Shown here piece after piece: positions 9,742 to 18,196 of a stretch of DNA of 64,000 nt. The stretch is taken from contig NZ_CP015612.1 of assembly GCF_002138415.1 (NCBI RefSeq), positions 4,442,001 through 4,506,000 on the forward strand. Reading direction: 5' to 3'. The notes under the pieces were generated by a model. The model did no database searches. It had not been told where the DNA came from and was given only the letters and a program-made list of their open reading frames with translations. This DNA comes from Stenotrophomonas maltophilia (GTDB lineage Bacteria > Pseudomonadota > Gammaproteobacteria > Xanthomonadales > Xanthomonadaceae). How positions within the stretch are numbered: the stretch's first letter is position 1; each line of letters starts with the position of its first letter. A program made the translations under genes and the position numbers.

Positions 9742-11264
9742 GGTTCCCATCCATTGAACGAGGTGAACGCCGGCACGTAGCTCAGCGTGTCCAGGCAGCC
9801 GGCATCCAGCGCCCTGGCATCGGTCTTGTCGATGAACTGGCCGAGCAGGCGCGGCATGCAACCGGCACTCAGCGTGCCGTGGCCCTGGCCGCGGGCGACC
9901 AGCGCGCGGCCATTGGGCAGGCCCTTGAGGACCTGTTCGGCATAGCGCGGTGGCGTCACCGGGTCGAGTTCACCGGACAGCAGCAGCGCCGGTACGTCAC
10001 TGCGCAGCGGCACGGCATTGGCCGCTGGCGCCGGCTGGTGCGGCCATACCGGGCAGGCCGCGAAGAAGGCACTGGCCACGTCGTTTCCGAACAGTCGCTC
10101 CGGGTCCTCGGCCGGCGCCTTGTAGCGCGGCGCATCCTCGCTGCAGATCACCGACCACTGCATGCCTCGGTTGATCTGGAAATCCATGCTGCGGTTCGCA
10201 CCGCGTGCCAGCGACGCCAGCGGTGCATAGCGGCCGTGCGCGGCTTCATCGAGCACCAGCGGCAGCAGCGAGGAATACTGCGGCACATAGGAGAAGGCGA
10301 ACGCCAGGCCGATCACGCTGTCCGGACTCAGCACATCCTGCCGGGTCTGGTTGGTGCCGGGGTCGCGATACTCCACCGAGACCGGCGCACGGCGCAGGGT
10401 CTCGACCACGCTGCGCAGCTGCGCGCGGGTGTCGGTCGGGAAGCGTTTGCTGCAGGCGGCATCCTTGCGGCACTGCGCCGACTGCAGGGCGATCGCATCC
10501 TCGAACGTCGTGGCGAAGTCACCGCCCACCACCAGTTCATTGGGCACTACGCCATCGATGACGATGCTGCGGGTGTGCTGCGGATAGGCACCGGCATAGC
10601 GCTGGGCCACGCGGGTACCGTAGGAGCCGCCGACCAGGTTGATCCGGTCCACGCCCAAGGCCTGGCGTACCGCATCCAGGTCGGCGATGGCTTCGGTGGT
10701 CGTGTAGAAGCGGGCATCGGCACGCCCCTGCAGCGAGGCCGCGCAGCGCTGCGCGTAGTCGCGCAGCGACGCCTCGGTGGGAGCGGCGTCCTCGTCCATC
10801 TGCAGGTCCTTGCCGTCCGCGCCGAGGCAGCTGAGCGGGTTGGAGCCGCCGGTACCGCGCTGGTCGACGAGGAAGATGTCGCGCTGCTTGCGCACCTGGC
10901 GCAGCGCGGTATCGACGACGACCGCCACTTCGCTGGCCGCCTGGCCGGGGCCACCGGCCAGGAAGAACACCGGATCGGGCTGGCTGGAGCCGCTGCTGCC
11001 CGATTCCAGCCAGGCGATGCGCAGGCCAATGCGTCGGCCATCGGGCTGGGCCCGGTCTTCCGGCACCTGCAGGGTGGCGCACTGCGCTTCCACGTTGGCG
11101 CTGGCGCCTTCGGTGGACAGCGTGCAGGGCTGGAAGTCGATCGTGCCGAAACGGCGGCTGGGTGCATCGCTGGCGCTTTCGGCGCCGGGTGACGGTGACT
11201 GGCTGCAACCGGCAAGCATCAGGCTGGCCAACGCTGCGGCCAACGCGAGGTGGTGTCTTTGCAT
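9738..11264 (-). CDS. S33-family peptidase lipoprotein (TAP-like)
   Basis: 508 residues with a lipoprotein signal (LASLMLAGC). The alpha/beta-hydrolase core has the oxyanion-region motif FFLAGGPGQA, then DQRGTGGSNPL, the nucleophile elbow GGSYGTRVA, the acid in SGELDPVTPP and the His in GQGHGTL. The cap domain and Cys-rich C-terminal part match the tripeptidyl/prolyl aminopeptidase (S33, TAP-like C-terminal domain) group. It is probably anchored in the envelope and trims peptides. It is first in an operon with the NatAB-like exporter, joined by a 4-base stop/start overlap, so peptide cleavage and export may be linked; that link is inference. Confidence 0.85.
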   Translation of the reverse strand: MQRHHLALAAALASLMLAGCSQSPSPGAESASDAPSRRFGTIDFQPCTLSTEGASANVEAQCATLQVPEDRAQPDGRRIGLRIAWLESGSSGSSQPDPVFFLAGGPGQAASEVAVVVDTALRQVRKQRDIFLVDQRGTGGSNPLSCLGADGKDLQMDEDAAPTEASLRDYAQRCAASLQGRADARFYTTTEAIADLDAVRQALGVDRINLVGGSYGTRVAQRYAGAYPQHTRSIVIDGVVPNELVVGGDFATTFEDAIALQSAQCRKDAACSKRFPTDTRAQLRSVVETLRRAPVSVEYRDPGTNQTRQDVLSPDSVIGLAFAFSYVPQYSSLLPLVLDEAAHGRYAPLASLARGANRSMDFQINRGMQWSVICSEDAPRYKAPAEDPERLFGNDVASAFFAACPVWPHQPAPAANAVPLRSDVPALLLSGELDPVTPPRYAEQVLKGLPNGRALVARGQGHGTLSAGCMPRLLGQFIDKTDARALDAGCLDTLSYVPAFTSFNGWEP

Positions 11265-11332
11265 CGTGCTCGTTTCCCCTGGAGGACGTTCCTGGCAACC
11301 ACGACGGGCTGCCGCGGAAGATGTGACTCAAC

Positions 11333-11778
11333 TTACACGGGCACGGCGTCGTCGGCGATGGGCAGACGCGAAATCTCCGCCGGCGTGGCGCAGGCCAGGC
11401 GGTCGCGGCCTGCGGCCTTGGCCCGGTACAGCGCCGCATCCGCCGCAGCCAGCAGCGTGGACAGGTCGCCATGCCCGTCGTCCATGGCCAGGCCGATGCT
11501 GGCGGTGACCGTCACCGGCCCGGTGGCCAGCCGCGCCGGCTTCTGCTGCAGAGCGGTACGGATCGCGGCGGCCCACGCCATCGCTTCACCCTGTGTGCTG
11601 CCGGCCAGCACCAGCACGAACTCCTCGCCACCGTAGCGGCCCAGCGGCGTGTCATGGCCCTGCAAACCGTGCTGCATCAACGCAGCGAAGTGGCGCAGTA
11701 CCTCGTCTCCGGCCAGGTGGCCCCAGCGATGCAGAGCAGGAAGCCAAGCACGGTGAGGGTGGGGAAATCCAGGGACAT
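11333..11778 (-). pseudogene. Diguanylate cyclase with internal deletion
   Basis: The ATG at 11778 starts a membrane-protein-like N-terminus (MSLDFPTLTVLGFLLCIAGA) that shifts frame near 11725-11735. From there another frame reads HRWGHLAGDEVLRHFAALM and goes on through RYGGEEF, the GGDEF active-site loop, to the normal GGDEF end (DAALYRAKAAGRDRL). HGHLAGDEVL normally lies mid-way through a GGDEF domain, so the sensor region and first half of the catalytic domain are missing and the junction is out of frame. The remaining 115-residue open frame lacks the metal and substrate residues of the first half and is unlikely to make c-di-GMP. Confidence 0.75.
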
Positions 11779-11932
11779 GGAGCGCTCATCGGCCGGGGTG
11801 GCGCGCGCATCTTGGCGCCTTGCGGTGCGATCCCCGTGGCGCTGCCTGGCCCGATGGAGATGCCGGGTCTGAATACGGCGAGCATGACGGCCGGTGCGTG
11901 CGCAGAATCCGGGGAAAACCAAGGAGACGCCC

Positions 11933-12418
11933 ATGCATGCGTGGTACCTCGGTGGCCTCGACCACCGCCCCTTCCAGCACCTGTTCGAGAAGAGTGACGC
12001 CGCGCTGGCTGCGCTGGGCATCCAGCGTCGCTGGGCCGGCGAAACAGGAGGACACCCCTGCCGGATCGGCCTGAGCGATCCGCCCAGCGGCAGCGAGCTG
12101 CTGCTGTTGTCCCATGTGCACCTGCCGCTGCACTCGCCCTATCACGCCTCGGGCCCGATCTTCGTGCAGCGTGGCGTAACGCGCTGCGTGCTGCCGCCGG
12201 GCGAGGTACCCGCCTATGTACAGCGCCGTACGATCTCGTTGCGCGCCTATGACCAGGCTGCATTGATGCTGGCCGCAGAGATCAGCGCGGGCACTGATGT
12301 TGCCGCCCGGCTGGACGCGCTGTTTGCCGACCCTGCCGTAGCCTTCGTGCAGCTGCACAACGCGGCCCACGGTTGCTTCTCATGCCAGGCGGATCGAGTG
12401 GGTATGGCGCCGACGTAG
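11933..12418 (+). CDS. DUF1203 family protein
   Basis: 161 residues from the ATG at 11933, which follows AAGGAG with good spacing; the 13 codons upstream are not protein-like. Pattern 'SELLLLSHVHLPLHSPYHASGPIFV', 'YVQRRTISLRAYD' and a Cys/His-containing end ('FVQLHNAAHGCFSCQADRVG') match DUF1203, a family of small proteins of unknown function. Cytosolic, with no signal or membrane segment. The gene stands alone; the intergenic region to the LPMO gene is about 230 bases. Confidence 0.75.
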   Translation: MHAWYLGGLDHRPFQHLFEKSDAALAALGIQRRWAGETGGHPCRIGLSDPPSGSELLLLSHVHLPLHSPYHASGPIFVQRGVTRCVLPPGEVPAYVQRRTISLRAYDQAALMLAAEISAGTDVAARLDALFADPAVAFVQLHNAAHGCFSCQADRVGMAPT

Positions 12419-12651
12419 CAGGATCTCCACGACGTGATCGATGCCACGCCGAAGACGTGATGGTCAACGCATCCGTTCAGTCCCGCGTGAAGCCTGCGGG
12501 AAGGGCTTCACACCCCCAGTCACGGATCGGCGCTTCGGTGGTTCCGCACCCTGCATCGCGACTCGATACTCGCCGTGGTGCCGCCGAAAGTCCGCCGTGC
12601 AGCGCAGCTCCTGCGGTCACCGTTCTCTTTCGACGACCACAAGGAAGCGCC

Positions 12652-13824
12652 ATGTCATTCCGATCCACACCGCTGTTGCTGGCCACCTCGTTCGCCGCTG
12701 CGGGCCTGTGCCTGGCCGGCAACGCATTCGCCCACGGCACCATGACCACGCCGGTCAGCCGCGTCTATGCCTGTTTCCAGGGCAATCCGGAGAACCCGAC
12801 CAACCCGGCCTGTGCTGCCGCCAAGGCCGTCGGTGGTTCGCAGGCGTTCTACGACTGGAACGGCATCAATCAGGCCAACGCCAACGGCAACCACCAGGCC
12901 GTAGTGCCCGATGGCAAGCTGTGCAGCGGCAACAACCCGACCTTCCGCGGGCTGGATGTAAACCGCAGCGACTGGCAGACCACGCCGATCCAACCAGATG
13001 CCAACGGCAAGTTCACCTTCGTGTTCAAGGCGACCGCGCCGCACGCCACGCGTGACTGGCGCTTCTTCGTCACCCGCGACGGCTGGCAACCGGGCAGCCC
13101 GCTGCGTTGGGCCGATCTGCAGGAGTTCTGCACGCTGGGCAACACGCCGCTGTCGGCCGATGGCACCTACAAGCTGCAGTGCACGCTGCCACAGCGCAGC
13201 GGCCAGCATGTGATCTACAACACCTGGCAGCGCTCGGATTCGACCGAAGCGTTCTACACCTGCATGGACGTGCGCTTTGAAGGAAGCGGCGGCAGCACCC
13301 CGCCCGCAGCGCAGTGGCAGGATGCCGGCCCGGTCACCGCGCGCGGCGAGCTGCCGGTCGGCACCACCCTGGCGTTGCGCGTGTTCAACGCCAACGGCAA
13401 TGACGTCGAACGCGTGGAAGCGACCCTGCCCAGTGGCCAGACTGCGGCCGCGCAGTGGCCGTTGGCGCTGGCCCGCAAGGTCAATGCCAGCGCCCAGCAC
13501 GCACGCGTGGGCGTGCTCAGCAATGGCGTGATCACACCGGCAGCCTCGGCCACCGCCAACCGCGTGTACCTGAAGGATGGCAACCGCTTCCAGCTCGATA
13601 CCCAGGTGCCGGACCCGGGTACGCCATCGCCGGGTGGTGATTTCGACCACGTGTACCCCGCTGGAATCGGCAGCTACGTGCCGGGCCAGACCGTGGTGAA
13701 GGGCGGCGACGGCAAGCTTTATGCCTGCCGCCCGTTCCCGGAAGGTGCATGGTGCAACGTCAACGCCGAAGCCTACCGGCCGGGCGTGGGTGCAGCATGG
13801 CGCGATGCGTGGATCGCGTACTGA
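12652..13824 (+). CDS. AA10 lytic polysaccharide monooxygenase, copy 1
   Basis: 390 residues. Signal cleavage after AFA exposes His28 as the mature N-terminus, the first ligand of the copper histidine brace; the second is His131 in APHATRDWRFF. This is the AA10 (chitin-type) fold, which cleaves crystalline chitin or similar glycans oxidatively outside the cell. A GbpA-like middle domain follows (about 225-325, 'WQDAGPVTARGELPVGTTL'). The last 55 residues are a small carbohydrate-binding module (YPAGIGSYVPGQTVVKGG ... YACRPFPEGAWC ... AAWRDAWIAY). An AAGGAAG site precedes the ATG; the frame is open upstream, but the signal peptide fixes the start. A paralogue follows 178 bases downstream. Confidence 0.92.
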   Translation: MSFRSTPLLLATSFAAAGLCLAGNAFAHGTMTTPVSRVYACFQGNPENPTNPACAAAKAVGGSQAFYDWNGINQANANGNHQAVVPDGKLCSGNNPTFRGLDVNRSDWQTTPIQPDANGKFTFVFKATAPHATRDWRFFVTRDGWQPGSPLRWADLQEFCTLGNTPLSADGTYKLQCTLPQRSGQHVIYNTWQRSDSTEAFYTCMDVRFEGSGGSTPPAAQWQDAGPVTARGELPVGTTLALRVFNANGNDVERVEATLPSGQTAAAQWPLALARKVNASAQHARVGVLSNGVITPAASATANRVYLKDGNRFQLDTQVPDPGTPSPGGDFDHVYPAGIGSYVPGQTVVKGGDGKLYACRPFPEGAWCNVNAEAYRPGVGAAWRDAWIAY

Positions 13825-13839
13825 GGCAGTGATGCGGGA

Positions 13840-13860
13840 GGCGGTGCACAGTGCACCGCC
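13840..13860. terminator. Hairpin after LPMO copy 1
   Basis: GGCGGTGCAC/A/GTGCACCGCC is a near-perfect palindrome 16 bases after the stop and is followed by TTTCG, consistent with an intrinsic terminator. Confidence 0.65.
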
Positions 13861-14002
13861 TTTCGCCCGGATGGCGGCACAGTGAGCACCGTGTTGCAGA
13901 TCGAACACAGCCGCCATCGATTTCAAACCTGTCCGATGTTGCCGACGGCCCTGCATGTGAAGACTGCGCGAGGTTTCCCACACTTCGCAAAGGAGTTCCT
14001 GC

Positions 14003-15172
14003 ATGCATCTGTCCCACCGGGCAGTCCTCGCTCTGTCCGTCGTTGCCGGCCTGGCCCTGTCCGGCAGCGCCCTCGCCCACGGCACCCTGTCCAAGCCGCT
14101 CAGCCGCGTGAAGCAGTGCCACGAGGGCAATCCGGAAAACCCGACCAACCCGGCCTGCGCCGCGGCCAAGGCCATCGGCGGTGCGCAACCGTTCTACGAC
14201 TGGGCCGGCGTCAACCAGGCCAACGCCAACGGCAACCATCAAGCGGTGGTTCCAGATGGCGAGTTGTGCAGCGGCGGAAACAGCAAGTACCGCGGCCTCG
14301 ATCTGAACCGCAGTGACTGGCCGACCTCGCCGATCCGCGCCGATTCTCGGGGCCGCTACACCTTCGAGTTCAAGGCACCGGCCCCGCATGCCACCCGCGA
14401 GTGGAAGTTCTACGTCACCCGCGACGGTTGGCAGCCGGGCAGCCCGTTGCGCTGGGCCGATCTGCAGGAATTCTGCACGCTGGGCAACGTGCCGGTCTCC
14501 GGCGACGTCTACAAACTGGACTGCCCGCTGCCCAAGCGCAGCGGCCAGCACATCATCTACAACACCTGGCAGCGCTCGGATTCCGGTGAAGCGTTCTATA
14601 CCTGCGCGGACGTGCGCTTCGAAGGCGGTGGTGGCGTCGAACCGCCGCCGCAGTGGCAGGATGCCGGCGCGGTGACCGCCCGCGGTGCGTTGGAAGAAGG
14701 CACCACCCTGACGCTGCGCGTGTTCAACGCCCAGGGCAATGATCTGGAAAGCCCGCATATCACCCTGGCTGCGGGTCAGACCGCTGCGAACCAGTGGCCG
14801 CTGGCGCTGGCCCGCAAGGTCAACGCCAGTGCGCAGCAGGCGCGCGTGGGCGTGATGAAGAACGGCATGATCACACCGGTCGCCTCGGCCACCGAGAACC
14901 GTGTCTACCTGAAGCCGGGCAACCTGTTCCAGATCGATACCCGCCTGCCGGGCCCGGTCGATCCGGTCGATCCGCCGCCGGGTGACGACTACGACCATGT
15001 GTACCCGGCCGGCCTCGGCAGCTATGTGCCCGGCCAGACCGTTGTGAAGGGCACCGACGGCAAGTTGTACGCCTGCCGCCCGTTCCCGGAAGGTGCGTGG
15101 TGCAACATCAACGCCGATGCCTACCGCCCGGGCACCGGCTTTGCCTGGCGCGACGCCTGGATCGCGTACTGA
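14003..15172 (+). CDS. AA10 lytic polysaccharide monooxygenase, copy 2
   Basis: 389 residues, a tandem paralogue of the preceding gene with the same domain order. The signal peptide ends in SALA, giving mature His26; the second copper His is His129 in APHATREWKFY, exactly 103 residues on, as in copy 1. Most of the catalytic domain is near-identical (NPENPTNPACAAAKAIGG, ANANGNHQAVVPDG, GWQPGSPLRWADLQEFCTLG). Differences cluster in the signal peptide, around residues 80-95 and in the linker before the C-terminal module (PVDPVDPPPGDDYD). AAAGGAG precedes the ATG. A terminator lies between the two genes, so each probably has its own promoter. Confidence 0.92.
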   Translation: MHLSHRAVLALSVVAGLALSGSALAHGTLSKPLSRVKQCHEGNPENPTNPACAAAKAIGGAQPFYDWAGVNQANANGNHQAVVPDGELCSGGNSKYRGLDLNRSDWPTSPIRADSRGRYTFEFKAPAPHATREWKFYVTRDGWQPGSPLRWADLQEFCTLGNVPVSGDVYKLDCPLPKRSGQHIIYNTWQRSDSGEAFYTCADVRFEGGGGVEPPPQWQDAGAVTARGALEEGTTLTLRVFNAQGNDLESPHITLAAGQTAANQWPLALARKVNASAQQARVGVMKNGMITPVASATENRVYLKPGNLFQIDTRLPGPVDPVDPPPGDDYDHVYPAGLGSYVPGQTVVKGTDGKLYACRPFPEGAWCNINADAYRPGTGFAWRDAWIAY

Positions 15173-15180
15173 GGCAGGAC

Positions 15181-15209
15181 ACCGGGGGCGGCGTGATGCC
15201 GCCTCCGGT
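15181..15209. terminator. Hairpin after LPMO copy 2
   Basis: ACCGGGGGCGGC and GCCGCCTCCGGT pair over 12 bases (one G-T) around a 5-base loop, nine bases after the stop. There is no long T-run. Confidence 0.6.
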
Positions 15210-15235
15210 GGGCATTTCAAGGCGTCATGGGGGGG

Positions 15236-15258
15236 TGCCGGCCAGCGGCCGGCACTAC
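15236..15258 (-). repeat. SMAG element
   Basis: Reverse complement of GTAGTGCCGGCC(G)CTGGCCGGCA, between the LPMO hairpin and the fpr stop. Seven bases separate it from the end of fpr. Confidence 0.85.
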
Positions 15259-15265
15259 CCCTGAC

Positions 15266-16015
15266 TTACTTGCTGCTGACGTACTTCTCGCGGCGGATCT
15301 GCGGGTTGCCCAGACCGGCGGCCTTCAGCAGCTCGGCGCAGGCATCGACCATGTCCGGGTTGCCGCACAGGTAGGCGATGTCAGTGGCCGGGTCCGGCGT
15401 GAAGCCGGACAGCGCCTGCTGGACGTAGCCGTGCTGTACGTCCGGGTGTGGTTCGGCCGGCAGTTCGCGCGACAGGCACGGAACATAACGGAAGTTCGGG
15501 TGCTTTTCGGCGAAGCTGTAGAAATCCTCGCTGTACAGCAGCTCGCCCGGGCTGCGCGCGCCCTGCAGCAGCACGATCTGCACACCACGTTCGGCCATGG
15601 CCTTTTCCAGCAGCGGCAGCATCGAGCGGTACGGGGTAACACCGGTACCGGTGGCGATCAGCAGGTAACGGGCATTGTGATCACCGGGATTCAGGCAGAA
15701 CCGGCCATACGGGCCGGACGCACTGATCTGCCCGCCCTGCTCCAGCGCCTCGAACAGGGCCGTGGCGGCGCCACCGGGCACGAAACTGACCGCGATATCC
15801 ACCGCCTCGCCCGGGCCCAGCGCGTGGTCGTGGATGGTCGCCAGCGAGTAGCTGCGCTTGGTTTCGGTGCCGTCTGCGTAGCTGAAATGGACCTGGATGA
15901 ACTGGCCGGGCTGGAAATCCAGCGGCTGTCCATCGTCACGCACGAACTGGTAGTGGCCGACGGTCGGGGCCAGCATGCGGCAGCCGACCAGCTTGAGGGG
16001 GAATTGAACAGGCAC
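15266..16015 (-). CDS. fpr: Ferredoxin/flavodoxin-NADP+ reductase
   Basis: 249-residue FAD enzyme that passes electrons between NADPH and ferredoxin or flavodoxin. The FAD-binding half carries KRSYSLATIHD (RxYS motif) and a GPYGRF loop. The NADP half carries IATGTGVTPYRSML and CGNPDMVDACAELL. It ends in REKYVSSK, the C-terminal pattern of bacterial subclass Fpr enzymes, whose last residues stack on the flavin. Length matches the family. It diverges from an ABC exporter operon whose -10 box lies about 50 bases away; Fpr is often part of oxidative-stress responses, but no SoxR-type site was identified. Confidence 0.9.
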   Translation of the reverse strand: MPVQFPLKLVGCRMLAPTVGHYQFVRDDGQPLDFQPGQFIQVHFSYADGTETKRSYSLATIHDHALGPGEAVDIAVSFVPGGAATALFEALEQGGQISASGPYGRFCLNPGDHNARYLLIATGTGVTPYRSMLPLLEKAMAERGVQIVLLQGARSPGELLYSEDFYSFAEKHPNFRYVPCLSRELPAEPHPDVQHGYVQQALSGFTPDPATDIAYLCGNPDMVDACAELLKAAGLGNPQIRREKYVSSK

Positions 16016-16061
16016 GACTTTTCGGGACAGTGTGTAGCCGGGGCAAGCCCTCGGGGTCTTC

Positions 16062-16067
16062 TATAAT
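16062..16067 (+). promoter_or_regulatory. -10 box for the YadGH-like operon
   Basis: A perfect TATAAT lies 33 bases before the ATG at 16100. No good -35 hexamer is seen 16-18 bases upstream, so activation or an incomplete -35 is likely. Confidence 0.5.
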
Positions 16068-16099
16068 AGCCCCTCCCCGCCCCTCTCCAGCGCCAGCCC

Positions 16100-17068
16100 A
16101 TGGGCGCGAAGGCTTCGAGCTTGGCATCCCAGAACGATACGGCGCCCGCCCTGCGCGTGCGCGACCTGCGCAAGACCTATGACAACGGCACCCAGGCCCT
16201 GAAGGGGGTTTCCCTGGAAGTGGCCCCGGGCGACTTCTTCGCCCTGCTCGGCCCCAACGGTGCCGGCAAGTCGACCCTGATCGGCATCATCAGCTCCCTG
16301 GTCAACCTCAGCGAGGGCCAGGTGGAAGTGTTCGGCAGCGACCTGGTGCGCAACCGCAGCGCCACCATGCGCCTGATCGGGCTGGTGCCGCAGGAAATCA
16401 ACTTCAACCTGTTCGAAAAGCCCTTCGACATCCTGGTGAACTACGCCGGGTTCTACGGCGTGCCGCGCGAGGAAGCCGAGCAGCGCGCCGAGGAAGAGCT
16501 GAAGCGCGCGCACCTGTGGGAAAAGGCGCAGGTGATGAGCCGCACGCTGTCCGGCGGCATGAAGCGCCGGCTGATGATCGCCCGCGCGATGATGACCCGC
16601 CCGCGCCTGCTGATCCTGGATGAGCCGACCGCCGGCGTGGACATCGAGATCCGCCGCGACATGTGGCGCGTGCTGAAGGAGATCAACGCTGCCGGCACCA
16701 CGATCATCCTCACCACGCACTACCTCGAAGAAGCCGAGTACCTGTGCCGCCACCTGGCGATCATCAACCATGGCCAGATCGTCGAGCAGGGACCGATGCG
16801 CACCCTGCTGGCCAAGCTGGACGTGGAAGGCTTCCTGCTGGACATCGATGGTGACCTGCCGGCGCAGCTGCCGGTGATCGAGGGCGCGACACTGACCGCG
16901 CCGGACCCGCACACGCTGGACATCGACATGCCGCGCGCAATGGACCTCAACCGCGTGTTTGCCACGCTCAACGAGTCCGGTATCCGCGTGCGTTCGATGC
17001 GTACCAAGAGCAACCGCCTGGAGGAGCTGTTCGTGCGCCTCACCGGCAACATGGAGAAGCCTGCATGA
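16100..17068 (+). CDS. ABC exporter ATP-binding subunit, YadG-like
   Basis: 322 residues, cytosolic subunit of an ABC-2 exporter. Walker A GPNGAGKST, signature TLSGGMKRRLMIAR, Walker B RLLILDEPTAGVDIEIR, and the switch His in LTTHYLEEAEYLC are intact. The VPQEINFN Q-loop and the 'SGGMKRR' signature are typical of YadG. An 80-residue C-terminal extension (about 240-322) is also typical. The first ATG at 16100 gives about 15 extra N-terminal residues before ALRVRDLRKTYDNG; later starts are possible. It overlaps the permease start by ATGA. Confidence 0.9.
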   Translation: MGAKASSLASQNDTAPALRVRDLRKTYDNGTQALKGVSLEVAPGDFFALLGPNGAGKSTLIGIISSLVNLSEGQVEVFGSDLVRNRSATMRLIGLVPQEINFNLFEKPFDILVNYAGFYGVPREEAEQRAEEELKRAHLWEKAQVMSRTLSGGMKRRLMIARAMMTRPRLLILDEPTAGVDIEIRRDMWRVLKEINAAGTTIILTTHYLEEAEYLCRHLAIINHGQIVEQGPMRTLLAKLDVEGFLLDIDGDLPAQLPVIEGATLTAPDPHTLDIDMPRAMDLNRVFATLNESGIRVRSMRTKSNRLEELFVRLTGNMEKPA

Positions 17069-17856
17069 GCACCACCGAGCTGACCGACGGCCAGCGCAAC
17101 CGCATCGCGCTGATGACCATCGTGCGCCGCGAAGTCGCCCGTATCATGCGCATCTGGGGCCAGACCCTGGTGCCGCCGGCGATCACCATGACCCTGTACT
17201 TCCTGATCTTCGGCAACCTGATCGGGTCGCGCGTGGGTGACATGGGCGGCTACACCTACATGCAGTTCATCGTGCCGGGCCTGGTGATGATGAGCGTGAT
17301 CCAGAACAGCTACGGCAACATCAGTTCCTCGTTCTTCGGTGCCAAGTTCGGCCGCCACGTGGAAGAGCTGCTGGTCAGCCCGATGCCGAACTGGGTGATC
17401 CTGTGGGGCTACGTGGCCGGTGCCGTGCTGCGCGGCCTGATGGTGGGCGTGATCGTGCTGATCATCGCGATGTTCTTCACCCCGGTGCGCATCCCGCACC
17501 CGCTGGTGATGCTGACCACGGTGATCCTGGGCGCGACGATCTTCTCGCTGGCCGGTTTCATCAACGCGGTGTATGCGAAGAAATTCGATGACGTGGCGAT
17601 CGTGCCGACCTTCATCCTGACCCCGCTGACCTACCTGGGTGGCGTGTTCTATTCGGTGAAGCTGCTGCCGGGCTGGGCGGAAGCGGCCACGCACGCGAAC
17701 CCGATCTTCTACATGGTCAATGCGTTCCGCTATGGCCTGCTGGGCAGCAGTGACGTGCCGCTGCCGGTGGCCTACGGGTTGATGCTCGGCTTCGTGGTGG
17801 CGCTGACGGCGCTGGCGCTGTGGCTGCTGCGTCGTGGCGTGGGCATGCGCAGCTGA
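17065..17856 (+). CDS. ABC-2 permease, YadH-like
   Basis: 263-residue membrane subunit with six predicted segments (about 32-52, 67-85, 115-140, 150-175, 182-203, 230-252). Motifs 'TMTLYFLIFGNLIGSRVGDM', 'QNSYGNISSSFFGAKFGRHVEELL' and 'YLGGVFYSVKLLPGWAE' are those of the YadH/DrrB-like ABC-2 group. Starts with an ATGA overlap on the ATPase gene. The transported compound is not known. Confidence 0.9.
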   Translation: MSTTELTDGQRNRIALMTIVRREVARIMRIWGQTLVPPAITMTLYFLIFGNLIGSRVGDMGGYTYMQFIVPGLVMMSVIQNSYGNISSSFFGAKFGRHVEELLVSPMPNWVILWGYVAGAVLRGLMVGVIVLIIAMFFTPVRIPHPLVMLTTVILGATIFSLAGFINAVYAKKFDDVAIVPTFILTPLTYLGGVFYSVKLLPGWAEAATHANPIFYMVNAFRYGLLGSSDVPLPVAYGLMLGFVVALTALALWLLRRGVGMRS

Positions 17857-17894
17857 GGGGTGCCTGCAGGGCCTGCGGCCCTGCACCCGCAGTG

Positions 17895-17917
17895 GTAGTG
17901 CCGGCCGCTGGCCGGCA
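17895..17917 (+). repeat. SMAG element
   Basis: GTAGTGCCGGCCGCTGGCCG plus GCA, the most common SMAG form in this window, 38 bases after the permease stop. Confidence 0.85.
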
Positions 17918-17954
17918 ACAGCAACAGCCAAGGCGGGAGCATCACGAGTTGGGC

Positions 17955-18070
17955 GGGGCGGTGTGGGGGTGCAGGACACGCCGTAAACCCGTCCGTGGGG
18001 GCTCGATGGCGCCATCCATGGCGCCAACGGTCCTGCACCCCCACACCGCCCCACCCCTGACAGTTTCCGG
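17955..18070 (+). repeat. Long palindrome, left copy
   Basis: Two 22-base perfect arms (17955-17976 and 18031-18052, GGGGCGGTGTGGGGGTGCAG and its complement) enclose a 54-base core that contains ACGCCGTAAACCCGTCC and the dyad TGGCGCCATCCATGGCGCCA (18007-18026). The tail CCCCTGACAGTTTCCGG ends the unit. The same unit recurs inverted at 19044-19158, on the other side of the next gene. Confidence 0.8.
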
Positions 18071-18079
18071 TCGCTGTTG

Positions 18080-18162
18080 GTAGGTGTCGACCTTGGTCGA
18101 CACGGTAGATCCACGCCATGCGTGGATGAAGCGCTCCCTGTAGAGCCAAGCCGATGCTTGGC
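18080..18162 (+). repeat. Three tandem SMAG elements
   Basis: Three GTAG-headed palindromes follow each other in one orientation: 18080-18103 (core GTCGACCTTGGTCGAC), 18105-18127 (ATCCACGCCATGCGTGGAT) and 18140-18162 (GCCAAGCCGATGCTTGGC). Different stem sequences with the same head suggest separate insertions. They end 34 bases before the next gene and may fold in its leader RNA. Confidence 0.85.
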
Positions 18163-18196
18163 GCTTTTCGTTTCGGATTACGGCTAGGCTGTGGCG

